A stretch of DNA of 60,000 nucleotides from Bolinopsis microptera (taxonomy: Eukaryota > Ctenophora > Tentaculata > Lobata > Bolinopsidae), in the NCBI RefSeq assembly GCF_026151205.1, contig NC_087077.1:10471983-10531982 (forward strand), in the 5' to 3' direction. The number at the start of each line of letters is the position of its first letter. Position 1 is the stretch's first letter. The notes under the pieces were generated by a model. It ran no database searches and was not told where the DNA came from. It was given only the letters and a program-made list of their open reading frames with translations. Below are positions 23,391 to 53,073 of the stretch, piece by piece. Made by a program: the position numbers and the translations under genes.

Positions 23391-24510
23391 CATGACTCCT
23401 CCCCTCATAACACTTGATATCCCCCCCCCCCCCCCCCCTATAAGTGTACACCTTAATACCTCCGACAACCCCGCTCAGGAAGCAAAATATTCTCATGCTA
23501 TCCTATCCTCTCGTGGGCCGTCTAGGCTTAGCCTCTATAAAAAGGAACCGACCGGTATGGGGTTTTGGCTGCCGTACCGGAAACGGCCGGATATCAATCT
23601 ATTTTCCAGTTTGCCTGATTTTGCTGGAACCGGGTGTTACGAAAAGGAAATTTGAGGCTGCCGAAAAATACCAGAAAATTAAAATGAATCCTAATTTGTG
23701 GGCTTTTTTCAATTATAACACTATAAAAGCCACGTAGACTAACTTGCGTAGCATAAATATAGAGACTGTTCTAGAAATAAAACCAAAAACCCAGCTCTCA
23801 CATATTCGTGGCGTCGACATAACTACATAACCGAGTCCATTTTCTAATGTCTTAGTTACTATCCGTGAAGAGTTAGCGACAGGTTTGCTTGTCACAATAA
23901 AGCAGGGACCCTGGTCCTCCGCTTGCAATGCTCATGAGCAATGCATTTTTTGTCATTGGTCTGGGTATTTGCTTTGACTCTTACCAAGAGTAATAGAGTC
24001 AAAGCAAAGACTAGCACAGACGGGTCTATAGCATTCGCCGACAGATTACAAGCTTCTATTATTTAACTGTTCACTAAGAGCATGCTGGCTAGACTGACTG
24101 GACTGATGAGTTATAGACTGGATGCCCCCTCACAATTCTGAAAATCCGGACGTCCGGAAATTTTGGCAGAATTTACGAAAAAGTCCCATTTATTTCAACT
24201 CTTTGAATTTTATTTCAACTCTTTGAGTTTTATTTCAACTCTTTGAATTTTATTAACAATGAATTTGAGTTGGTTTTATTTGTACTATTAAAAGTAGCTG
24301 GAAATCCGGACGTCCGGGGGAGGAGGTGGTTTTGAAAATTCGGACACACCCGGACAGGGGGAGGGGGTGGTCTGAAAATCTGCGATTTTGGCGGACGTCC
24401 TAAGTAGATGGCCCCTAAACGATCAAAATATCGGCACTTTCCGCATGAGTGTGAGTTTGTCAACTGTAAGCAACTACGACCAAAGTTAATAAGAGAGTTT
24501 GAAACGGAGA
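23391..24510. other. Gene-free stretch with degraded repeat ends
   Basis: This holds a C-tract (about 23420-23439), a solo end of the hAT-like element (23548-23690), three copies of TTTATTTCAACTCTTTGA (about 24188-24250), and two ATCCGGACGTCCGG palindromes (24146 and 24303) that look like degraded element ends. No coding exon was found. Confidence 0.6.
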
Positions 24511-24927
24511 AAACATGAGAGTAGAACGTAAAATTCGCAAAAACATAATTTTACTGGCGGTGTCAAAACAGGGCAAGTTTCTATTTGGTACACAATATAT
24601 TTACAAGTACAAACCCGGCCTAAATATAAAACTAATTCAGCTTACAGGTTATACCATCAAAAGGAGTAACCCTGAGAACTCGAGATCACAGTCTGATCAT
24701 GGACATTGAATATGAGAGTTAAAGATCAAATTCATAGCATACATTTTAACGGCAGTTTCAAAACAAAAAACAGGGTAAAATATCTTTCGGAACACAATAG
24801 AATTGCACGTAAAATTTCGACCTTAAATTTAAAGGTTTATCAACTGAAATAGTAAGCAATTTATATAGAAATGGTACAATTATTGATACTAATAGAGATT
24901 ACTGACCACTTTCTTATCATTCCTCAG

Positions 24928-43999
<19,072 letters not shown>

Positions 44000-44930
44000 A
44001 CAGATGATGTTGGAAATGTGCTAGTGCTATAATAGGATATAGACAATAGACATATCATGTTGGAAATGTGCTAGCAAGAGGATATTCATATAGACAGATA
44101 ATCAGATGTTATCATTGAGTATTTTCGATTATACGTGTAGACATAGAGCAGAATGTGAGAATGGCGAACACATGAAATTCAAAATCGTGATAAATCAAAA
44201 CAGACGAATAGACACAGTTTTGTTATCGTAGTAAGATTTGCCTAGCCCCTAAGCTCAGAAGCTTTTTATTCAATAGATGCGTGTGTGATCAATATTTATT
44301 GCAAATTAGGACGTATAATAGCTAAACGCCAGTGAGTTATTTTAACCTGTTATTTCTTTACCTGTTAAGTGCTTTTATTCAGAATTTGAATTGTTTGACC
44401 TAAAACTACGCTATTTTCGATTCTTATATCTCAGTATGTTTGCTTTGATTTGAGCTTTTTTGAATCACCTTCCTATCTCGTTGTACATGATTTATTTTAA
44501 TATTACATGTAATTACACTTAATTGATTGGTATAATTTCAAAATACCTGTACAATGCAATACACTTTTAATTCTTGTTGCATTCAGATATAGTTCTTTGA
44601 TAGTCTTTGATGGTTATATTTTGTTGCGAATCAGCATAAATATTGTTGTATATATACAACATAATGTTTCAGTATTTTCAATCAAGTATCATTTTAGAAA
44701 CCCACTTTCCTAGAAGATAGTTGTATTTTCTTACATTACTCTGTATTAATAGTCTTTGACCGGGCAAGGCTGGTGTTCCTTGATAGCAAAAATTAATGCA
44801 AGGCCATGGCAACATAACTTTACCCAACTCGGTGAATTAGCTGATTCGAAAGAGTATAAAAACAATCACGTTTCCTCTCCTACACTTGCAAACGGATGAA
44901 CAATGATTATTATTCACACTATTACGTAAC
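44000..44930 (+). other. Region downstream of the receptor stop codon
   Basis: No gene is visible. The first part repeats the end of the last exon (AGGATATAGACA and GTTGGAAATGTGCTAG occur twice within 44000-44080). It is probably 3' UTR, followed by AT-rich spacer. I see no clear canonical poly(A) signal. Confidence 0.5.
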
Positions 44931-44947
44931 TTAGGTTATATGACCCT

Positions 44948-45005
44948 AGAAAATGTTGATCAGTGTAACGTGATCAATGATCACGTTACACTGATCAACA
45001 TTTTC
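44948..45005. repeat. Near-perfect 56-bp palindrome
   Basis: AAAATGTTGATCAGTGTAAC and what follows are mirrored around the centre GATCAATGATC into GTTACACTGATCAACATTTT. The whole is an almost uninterrupted hairpin with four GATC sites. Confidence 0.93.
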
Positions 45006-45092
45006 TCCCACTAATTCACTTTGAGCGTGCACTAATTCACTTTGAGCGTGCATGATCACTGATCATGCAAGCTCAAAGTGAATTAGTGGGAG
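45006..45092. repeat. Second palindrome, CACTAATTCACTTTGAGC arms
   Basis: The left arm holds two copies of CACTAATTCACTTTGAGCGT. The right arm is the complement once (GCTCAAAGTGAATTAGTGGG), with CATGATCACTGATCATG between. It abuts the first palindrome. Confidence 0.9.
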
Positions 45093-45190
45093 GCCGACTA
45101 AGGGGGACACACAATTATTATTAAGGTTCAGATTATGTCACCAATTAGTGACGTATAATTAGTGATGTGATCAATCAGTAGAATTTACAA
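45090..45190. repeat. Solo end of the nested long-inverted-repeat family
   Basis: GGCCGACTAAGGGGGACAC, ATGTCACCAATTAGTGACGT and GATCAATCAGTAGAATTTAC match the ends of the element at 21050-22022. Here only one end is seen. Confidence 0.72.
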
Positions 45191-45600
45191 TTAATTTGCC
45201 TAGAAATGGGTTCACATGTGACTGGTGAGTGGTGACATGTCAATTCTGTACATCATATCTTTACATTAAGAAGTAAACACGATCTTTAAGATTTGACTGC
45301 TCGACTAGTAGATCACATAAGGGACGGGAGCTCTTGCTAATTGGGGTGGTTCTCGTATCAAGGGACGGGAGACTTGCGCGTGCGTGCCCAGTATTCAGTA
45401 TTGTCAATTTAAATCAAAGACAAAAGTGTGGAGTATACTATACTGTCTACTAGTCGAGCAGACCCACACCGTGGTCCAATTCCGGATGATGATCCATCAT
45501 TTTACGCTCTTTAACTGTTATCACCAAACTAACTAATACACGCTTTCTTAGCTTCATTACTAGCAGGAACCCTTCTGCTTCTAGGAAGCCTAAATAAGTG

Positions 45601-45675
45601 GGGAGCTGGTGGCTCAGTTGGTAAATCCGCCTGGCATTGCTTGAGGTGCCAGGTTCGATTCCCGACTCTGCCACT
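45601..45675 (+). mobile_element. tRNA-derived SINE head
   Basis: TGGCTCAGTTGG fits the RNA polymerase III A box and GGTTCGATTCC the B box, about 35 bp apart. The acceptor-stem pairing of a true tRNA is poor, so a SINE is more likely than a tRNA gene. A second tRNA-like segment (GTGGTGTAGTG, then GGTTAGAGCCCC) follows at about 45686-45750, as in a composite SINE. Confidence 0.65.
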
Positions 45676-46257
45676 AGCCTTGGGCTTGGTGGTGTAGTGT
45701 CGGGCAGCGCGGCCAGCAATCGTTAGATCGCTGGTTAGAGCCCCAGCACTGCATCATTTATCCCACCCCCGAACCCCCCCCCCCTCCTGCTGTGTGGAAA
45801 CAGCAGAGTAAACCACATCAATTACAACAAATCGAGAACTACACTTAGTTCTGAGAATAATTCTCTCGGAGGCGGGTGTATGTGAGTAGAAAGCGTGACA
45901 ACGCTTCGAATTAACGTACCCAATTGCAACAAACACACAACACACAATATATATAATAACGTGTACACATTGCCGTTACATCCGATAAGACGAGCAAATA
46001 CCTTACTTTGTACTTAGCCTTGTGTATTGTGCACGTCACCAATATATACCAGTTACACTAAATACACCAAAACATTAACTCCTCGGCATCAACTTGAGGT
46101 TGAGTGTAAGATTAATGGCTTAGCAAGGAGTTAGTATAACTATAAACGCATTGCTCTAACCAGAGCCCTCTCGCTTGCAGTAGCGCGTGAAACAAGCGCG
46201 TCACGCAGTACGCGTAGACACATGGCTTGAGGTTGGGGTGAGTCAGGCCGCTACCCA

Positions 46258-47163
46258 TTGATCTATGAATGCATTAACCTTACTCTCAAATATAGCCAAC
46301 GCTTGAAAAATCTCAAAGATAACTCCCTTGTCTCATTAGCCTTCAAGGAACAGATGAACATGAAATCGGACTGGTACAGAGGTCTGGAGCCTGTCCTCGC
46401 GCTAGACCCATGTTTCTCTACCGATCATGTCACAGCCTACCGCACACTCAAAAACAATCACTCCAAGTTAATTTCTGAAAGAAACCCGAATATCGCAAAA
46501 CCACCAAAAGAGGACTTTCTTATTCACAACGGTTTCAAGAAACGAATTCCTCCGCAATCAACACAACCCATCGGAAGTAAAATATTCACACCCCACGTCA
46601 TTACTAAAAGTTTGAAATGTAGCTTTAGAGAATATTGGGGGTCCTGTATCAACACTTCTCGGAAATTAGAATTTTATCGTGACCTAAAATCCAAATTCAA
46701 CAAAGAATATTACCTAGACAGTGTCATTAAATATGCCGACCGTGCTAATATCACAAGACTACGGATCAGTGCACATCGACTCGAAATTGAACTTGGCCGA
46801 TATAATCAAACTCCTCGAGACGAGCGAATATGCTCTTGGTGCAATATAGTCTTAGGTTCTGGTATTATTGAGAGTGAAGATCACTTCCTTAACCATTGTG
46901 ATCTTAACGCCGCATCGAGGCGAAAAGTCCTAGACAAGATCCAGTCAATCATATCAAATCCAAACAAACCATCTGCGACATCTTATCCTGTTCACGCTGT
47001 CATCCCTGGATCAAACGTTCTCAAACTCATCAGCAACAGCAGTGAAATCATTGAATTAATCACGAACGAAAGTCAAGTCCACCTCACGAGAGTCGTTGCT
47101 AGATTTGCCACTACTTGTTTTAACAACCGCAAGAAATTCGTCGACTCTCTGGCCAGTACATGA
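46258..47163 (+). pseudogene. CR1/L2-type LINE, C-terminal region after the reverse transcriptase
   Basis: An open 301-codon frame that resembles the end of LINE-2/CR1 polyproteins: KLEFYRDLKSKF, ITRLRISAHRLEIELGRY, then CSWCNIVLGSGIIESEDHFL with the closing HC. The C-x2-C ... H-x4-C zinc motif lies near residue 192. The reverse transcriptase is absent, which is typical 5' truncation. The Met is probably not a true start. A (TTGTATTCC)n tail follows at 47392-47449. Confidence 0.82.
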
Positions 47164-47391
47164 ATATTAAACATCACTGTACCAGCGCTGTTTCTTTTTG
47201 CGCAACAATGAGTGCAGAGTGACCTGGCTCAAACATTACAGCATTACCAAGGCGACTGTAAACAAAATATTTATTGTCAAAATCTTTATTTTTCACTTTG
47301 GTTTAAGTTATATAATATAATAAATCTAAATCATATGATATTGTTATTATCTTAACAGTTACTATTGTAACTAAAGATTTTAAATTTGTAT

Positions 47392-47449
47392 TCCTTGTAT
47401 TCCTGTATTCCTGTATTCCTTGTATTCCTTGTATTCCTTGTATTCCTTG
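47392..47449. repeat. (TTGTATTCC)n tail of the LINE
   Basis: Seven copies of an 8-9 base unit directly after the LINE 3' region, as in LINE-2/CR1 elements, which end in short tandem repeats and not in poly(A). Confidence 0.85.
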
Positions 47450-48654
47450 GCTATGTGAAATAAACGCGTATCAAATATAAGTATGCAATACCCGGGATCT
47501 ACGGCAGTCATTCTTAGGAAGGGCGCCCCCAACCCAACTGCCATTGCTCAGCAATGGTACCAGCAGGTTCGTCTAGGAATAGTGGACTCGATGCAAATCA
47601 GCTGGGCTTCAGTAGGACCCATCGTTCTCATGGGTCGCTTGCTCGCAAGATTTATATTTATATTAAATCTCAGTAAGTGTTGCACCAACAACAAAAAAAA
47701 AAGAAAAAAAAAGTGGTGTCAAGACTCGAAAGAATGAAATAATTATGACCTATTTAATTTGCGTTTTTGACACCACTTGGCAGTTCAAATTTTGGGCACT
47801 AAAATTCTTATTCTTACTGTTTGTTTAATATCTGTTTATGAAGAAGAATTATTTCAATTGGTCACTCAGTGACTGATTAGAGCCTGTCGTGATATCATGG
47901 ATCGCTTAGGTTCCACCAAGATCTGGTAGTCCTCATAATAATTCTGCGGCCTCTTTGTATCGCCATGATCTCGCACAACTTCTTATTGGATGACTTTGCC
48001 GCTTCGACGCGCCGCGCGAACTAGCATTCTTGCTTCGTCGATCGTTGCTCTGCTTCGCAAAGCAACGATTTCGATGGGTTGACATCGTCAACCAAAACTT
48101 TTTAAGAATCTTCAAATCTTGTAAATTTGGTATGTGAAAATTTGCAACATTCCAGACATTCATTGGGTCAACGAAGTGTCGTACTCGTACGTCACCTAAA
48201 AATCAGGTGACAGGGGGTTAATGGGTGACTTCACATAGCCATGTGTATACGCGTACGGCGGTCGCGCGCTACTGCAAGCGAGAGGGCTCTGGTTAGAGCA
48301 AATGGGTGACGGAGTGATACTCGTAAAATATGTGCTTCAAATATTCAGGACCGTCGACGAGTCCAACTCGGCGCGTGTCCTGGTAGGTTATAAACGTACA
48401 AACAGTGAACAGCTAGGGGGCTGCCCAGGCCAAAACCCATTTATTGGGTCTGAGGTTACGGGATTATGAACCTGAGGTCACTGACTGAGCTATTAACGCA
48501 AGGAGACTAATAAGTGCAAAGAAATTTTGTAGCTAAATTACTTAAGCGCTACTATATTGCCAAATCGCGCGATCGACACATGCGCGAACGCTTGCGCGGC
48601 TCACTTAGCCAACATTCATGTTTATATTATATACACAGGAGGAGCTAAGTGCAA

Positions 48655-48882
48655 AGAAACTGTCACTAACTGCTACAAACTGCCACTAACTGCCACAAAC
48701 TGCCACTAACTGCCACAAACTGCCACTAACTGCCACAGACTGCCACTAACTGCTACAAACTGCCACTAACTGCCACTAACTGCCACTAACTGCTACAATC
48801 GCGCCCACGCATTTGCGCGCGACAGTAGCAGTTAGTGGCAGTTAGTGGCAGTTAGTGGCAGTTAGTAGCAGTTAGTGGCAGT
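48655..48882. repeat. Mirrored minisatellite of TGCCACTAAC units
   Basis: About 14 ten-base units (TGCCACTAAC, TGCCACAAAC, TGCTACAAAC) on the left are followed, after 30 bp of GC-rich sequence, by 5-6 units of the complement (GTTAGTGGCA). The two sides can pair over at least 55 bp. Confidence 0.93.
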
Positions 48883-49985
48883 TTTTATGCGCGTCGGGAT
48901 TTCAAATCGAGCGCTCATCAATTTTTATAATAGCAAGTCCGCAGCGTTTAGAGCTGCATTGTTGATTATTGGGCAGCGCTCAGCCTGTCATTCCGCCGAA
49001 TCTCTATTCATTAATGAACATGATAGCCTGAGGTTCCCAGGTAACATTGTTGACTAAACCAGACTGTGCACGTTGTGCTAGATGTCAAATGTTGCAGATA
49101 GCGTATACGTTTTTTAAAACTATGTTTTGATTTGATTTGACTTGACTTAACTTGTAGTAAACGGTCGGCCGTTTTACAACACGGCAATATGACTGCTTGT
49201 GTTAGTTTCGACACTAAATATTTTGTTCTCGCTGCATGAGTATATAAATGTTTGATATGAATTATGAAATGAGAAGTCGTGTATTATGTAATATAATAGA
49301 TTCAGAAGACTCGTAAATGTGCAAGTATATGAATATTTATATTATATCATATCCATTGAATTATATTCATGGGACCAGCAAAAGCTCACAGCTAACAGCA
49401 TTTATTTTTATTTATGATAAGATGATAAGTTCATTATGAGCAATTTTTAATTTAGTTCGTATCAGGCTAGGAGTCTAGTAATCGAGTTTTATTTGTTAAT
49501 AAAAAAAACTTCTCTACGGTATTAGGAAAACTGCTGTGATAGACCGGAGCGCAGCAAAAAATTTAATAGCTTGTCCTGGACCGAATTCTACCAAATATTT
49601 ACTACAAGTATGACACTTTTCGGATTTAGAAGGGTGCTGTCCAGACTATGAGTATGTTAACGGTGCGCGGTGATATCATTGAAGCTAAAGTCGGCACTAA
49701 AAATTAAAGTAAATATACCTCACGCCACACACTAATTGCATACGTTTGTAATTTTATTGTCTCTTATCAGCTTGCTTATTTCTCCTACCCGAACGCCTAA
49801 CGGAGAGATTACTTTGTTATTTTACGTATCTGACAGGTAAAAATTAATAACAATAAATTTCACCTACTGAACGTATTCATAATAGAAAAGTTGCTAGTTT
49901 GGTTCTCCACCGTGCAATAGGATCTGTTTCACGTTCCGGTTCACTCTTTAAGATAAAAGCCTCTAATCGATGATTAATTGCCCTT
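48883..49985. other. Gene-free AT-rich spacer
   Basis: No supported gene. The stretch 48968-49050 (GCCTGTCATTCCGCC, then a CCCAGGTAA context) resembles 50346-50490 and the matching part of the right arm, so it is a diverged copy of a module repeated through this region. Confidence 0.5.
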
Positions 49986-50760
49986 ATAGCTTAGTTGTAC
50001 TTGTAGTGAATTCGTACGGAACGTTCACTAAAAATAGTTTGTGAACGCGTTCGCTAAAAGATTTTAACGTTTGGAACATAAGGAACGTTAAAACAGGGCC
50101 TCCCACGGATTAAACAGTTTTGTGCGGAGAAAGAAGTGAAGAGAGAACGAAGCCAAAGAGTTCTCCGACAATTGTTCCAGCCAGCCTCACCGCAGCAACG
50201 CCAACAGCAAGCAGGAACTTATCCTAATCCATGCAACCTATACAACGCTGACCAAGAATGGACATGCCACGGTACCACTATAATATTTGCTTTGATTCTC
50301 CGTGATACTGATAGCACTAGCAGTAGCAGAATTTGCTGCTTGTAATTCCTGGGCGTTGCTAAACCTGTCATTCCGCCCTATCTGCTATAGACATATTTTT
50401 AATCGCCATAATATGTTCAATGTTAAATCAATGTGTTTAACTTAATAAATGCAAAAGCCTGAGCGAGGTACCGTACCCAGGTAAATTGATCTTTGCAAGT
50501 TGAATTTGCGTTTCTGAAACCACTCTCTGCACTGGTAATTGTATTTAAAAGGGAACACAAAATGATGAACGTGACCAAAATTGTTCCCCGCGCGACGCGA
50601 TAGCCGATAACTGATAAGATTCTCTTTCAGCATTCAGTTTCAGTTAATTCTGGGTAATTCGCGCGTAAAATCATATTGGCACGTGTGCGTTCCATGTTCT
50701 CAGAATTAGGCAACGGTAAGTTTATAATCTTTAACTTTAACTGTTTGGAAACAGGTGTTG

Positions 50761-50973
50761 TTATTTTATGCTGGGAATCCCAAAAAGTGCTTGATCGGCC
50801 AGTTCATCATTGTGTCTCGCTAAATACTTGGCTAGTTTCATTATGCTTCGACTAATCATCACCGTTGGCTTGGGGATGGTATTCAACTGTTGAGGCGGGC
50901 TTACTGTAACAACCATTGATACGCTTATAGTTATCAAACAGCAACTAACCGATATCCAATGGGTCTCAGCCAT
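50761..50973 (-). CDS. Small secreted-peptide-like ORF, left-arm copy
   Basis: A 70-residue ORF starting MAETHWIS; an in-frame upstream Met exists at 50997. The first 26 residues look like a signal peptide (WISVSCCLITISVSMVVTV). The rest is PQQLNTIPKPTVMI, then SRSIMKLAKYLARHNDEL and ADQALFGIPSIK. The mature part has an amphipathic basic segment. The right-arm copy keeps the frame although the two differ by a 6-base and a 3-base indel, which hints at coding constraint. I recognise no family. It could be one exon of a longer gene. Confidence 0.45.
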   Translation of the reverse strand: MAETHWISVSCCLITISVSMVVTVSPPQQLNTIPKPTVMISRSIMKLAKYLARHNDELADQALFGIPSIK

Positions 50974-51059
50974 AGATTTAGAACAATATAGGCTCAACGG
51001 TGGCTCGGAAAAGTATAATCTTCATGGTATGGTCTTATATAGGTATGATTTTGGTCTAT

Positions 51060-51480
51060 TAGAACGAGTTTTAAGTGAAATATATCCTCCAGAGATGATT
51101 ATGAATAAAAATAATACTTCAGTTCGTGAAACTGACTTTTTAGATATTAGTCTTACTATCACTATCAATATTTATAAGGGACAATTTTTTTAAAAACTTT
51201 ACGACAAGAGGAACGATTATAATTTTGATGTCATTAATTATCCCTATTAGATGGGAATAATCCCAAAGGCCAGTATTATGGTAAATTTATTAGTCAGTTA
51301 GTTCGTTTAGCTCGTATTAATAGTTCTTATAACAGTTTTATTTTGGATTGTAAAAATTTAGTTCGTAAACTTGCACGACAAAGTTTTAATATTGCTGCAC
51401 CTTGCGCAAACGGTTTGAAATCTTTGTCGACAAGTATTTTAACATTTGGGGAAAATTTGGGATTAATTTTACTTCGGAAT
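51060..51480 (+). pseudogene. Retroelement reverse-transcriptase-associated fragment
   Basis: Across frame changes the sequence reads TDFLDISLTI, LYDKRNDYNFDVINYPY, GKFISQLVRLARIN and SFILDCKNLVRKLARQSFN. This follows the LYDKRDDFNF-x-NFPFL ... YGVYISQLIRFAR pattern seen downstream of reverse transcriptase in a group of animal retroelements. There are several frameshifts and a stop. It lies only in the left arm (insert 51021-51772), so it inserted after the inversion-duplication or was lost from the other arm. Confidence 0.6.
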
Positions 51481-51835
51481 ATGTATTTTAGCATGACGTG
51501 TCATTCTTTTTTTTAGTTCAGTTCGTTTTCAATTTTTAATCTTAATTTTAATTTTCAGTACGTTTTACCTAACAAAATCATTTTTTACTTTTAGCTAGCA
51601 GAATGGTTTTCAGATTGCATTAATGAACTGTGCTATGAGCTGGTCCCAAGTCCAGACGCCATTTTATTCTTTGTAATTTTCAATAACCCTGTCTAGTCAT
51701 TGACTACTGATTTATGAAATCACTAATCCTTTCGATTTCTGTGCCACTAACTGCCTTGATTTCATCAGTCCCTATATTGATAGGTTCATGCGCAAATTTA
51801 CCTAGTTTAGCCGTCATTAATTAGGTACAGACCAC

Positions 51836-52035
51836 TAAAAATAGTTTGTGAACGCGTTCGCTAAAAGATTTTAACGTTCGCAACATAATGGTAAAGGAAC
51901 GTTAATCAGATTTAAAATATCAACACGTCGACACGCCATCGTTTCCCGCAATTTTACATGTTCTAGATGAGTTAGGAGAGTTTTAGCGCGCATGCATGCA
52001 CGTTTCACTTTTCAGGCCCTAAAACTCCGCTATAT
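51836..52035. mobile_element. Dispersed element with GTGAACGCGTTCGC motif
   Basis: ACTAAAAATAGTTTGTGAAC, GCGTTCGCTAAAAGATTTTA and GATGGCGTG-type sequence occur here, partly at 50005-50100, and as the complement at 55560-55760. This makes three copies of a non-coding family within 6 kb. Confidence 0.72.
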
Positions 52036-52437
52036 AGTGTTTCTGGATAGAAGTCGACTATTTATGCTCAATTCTCGAGCCGATAATAGTCTTGCTTAGA
52101 TTTTCAGACAATAGTCTTAAGATTCCAGTTGGTTTCATTGGTGTAATTTATTACAAATATTATCTGTTCGCCTTAAAGTTAGCAAATTTTGCTTTTCGCA
52201 ATTGAAACTATAAAAGCGATATGATTAGTCTTGCCAACAAAAGGTGGCTCGAGCTCCATTCCCCCCTACATTCAGTAGGGTTTTGTGTTCACCCGGCTTA
52301 TATATCAGGGATTTGATCAACACACGAATCAGGATGTCTGGAAGGAGTTTCGGCAGTATCGAGATAGCCCGACCACTGTCCGCGGACAACTGTCCACGAA
52401 CACCTGTCTACCAGATCATTACTGCATAATGACAGTA

Positions 52438-52523
52438 TCCCCTGAATCAAGCAGGGTTCACATCATCCCCTGAATCAAGCAGGGTTCACATCATCCCCTG
52501 AATCAAGCAGGGTTCACATCATC
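52438..52523. repeat. Three tandem 28-bp repeats
   Basis: CCCCTGAATCAAGCAGGGTT plus CACATCAT repeats three times with no mismatch. The array is in the left arm and not at the matching right-arm position, so it expanded after the arms separated. Confidence 0.9.
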
Positions 52524-52890
52524 GCACGCGAATTTCAATCAGCGGTGGTGTCAAGGCTTATTAAACGATTAAGCAACCTTACGGGAGGCGGTGGGTCCAT
52601 TAATTTCGTCCATTAGACAGAAGAGTACCATGTCAGGAATTGGAATAGCTGTTGTTGTTGTTGTTGATGATGGCAACTGATAATACTTCACCAAAAACGA
52701 ACGACTTATATACCACATTTTAATCGTAATCATTTATTTCATTGAGCAATCAATATTATTCTACTACTTGGAAGGAGTTTCTAGATGTCATGGACACGTG
52801 GTGTGACGGCGCAACAAAGAAGAAGATACTTTAATTTCGCAGTACACGTTCTACTGAGAGAAAAGAGGCTTATTCTCTACTGACGCTGCC

Positions 52891-53073
52891 TCAAGTTTTA
52901 GCCAAGATTCTGACGGTCTCTTGGTGGAGCAACTTCGGTTGAGAGGTACCCGAACTACAGAGTTTTCCAATGAAAGCGCTGTCGCAATCGACATCAGCCT
53001 CACCCTGTGAGACGAATTGGAGCTTGTACGACTGGGTGATAAACAAAAAAAGAAACCGCCCCACAGTTAACAA
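52891..53073 (-). other. Small ORF shared by both arms, left copy
   Basis: The frame starts MLTVGRFLFLFITQ and runs 60 codons. The right-arm copy (58389-58616) is identical for the first 53 residues, then diverges because of a 4-base indel (TGGA present on the right). The N-terminus is hydrophobic enough for a signal peptide. The frameshift means at most one version is functional. Confidence 0.3.

Larger units (their letters stand above)
46151..48303. mobile_element. Element with about 70-bp inverted ends enclosing a LINE tail
   Basis: The left end 46151-46225 (TTGCTCTAACCAGAGCCCTC, then TCGCTTGCAGTAGCGCG and ACACATGGCT) is the complement of 48236-48303. The 2 kb between holds a truncated CR1/L2-type LINE and non-coding sequence. 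It looks like a non-autonomous DNA element that received, or carries, a LINE insertion. Confidence 0.75.

Noticed and set aside
45601-45675. Functional tRNA gene
   Set aside because: A and B boxes are good, but the acceptor stem pairs poorly and a second tRNA-like segment follows, so a SINE is more likely.
48655-48882. CRISPR array
   Set aside because: Units are contiguous ten-base repeats without unique spacers, in a eukaryotic genome.
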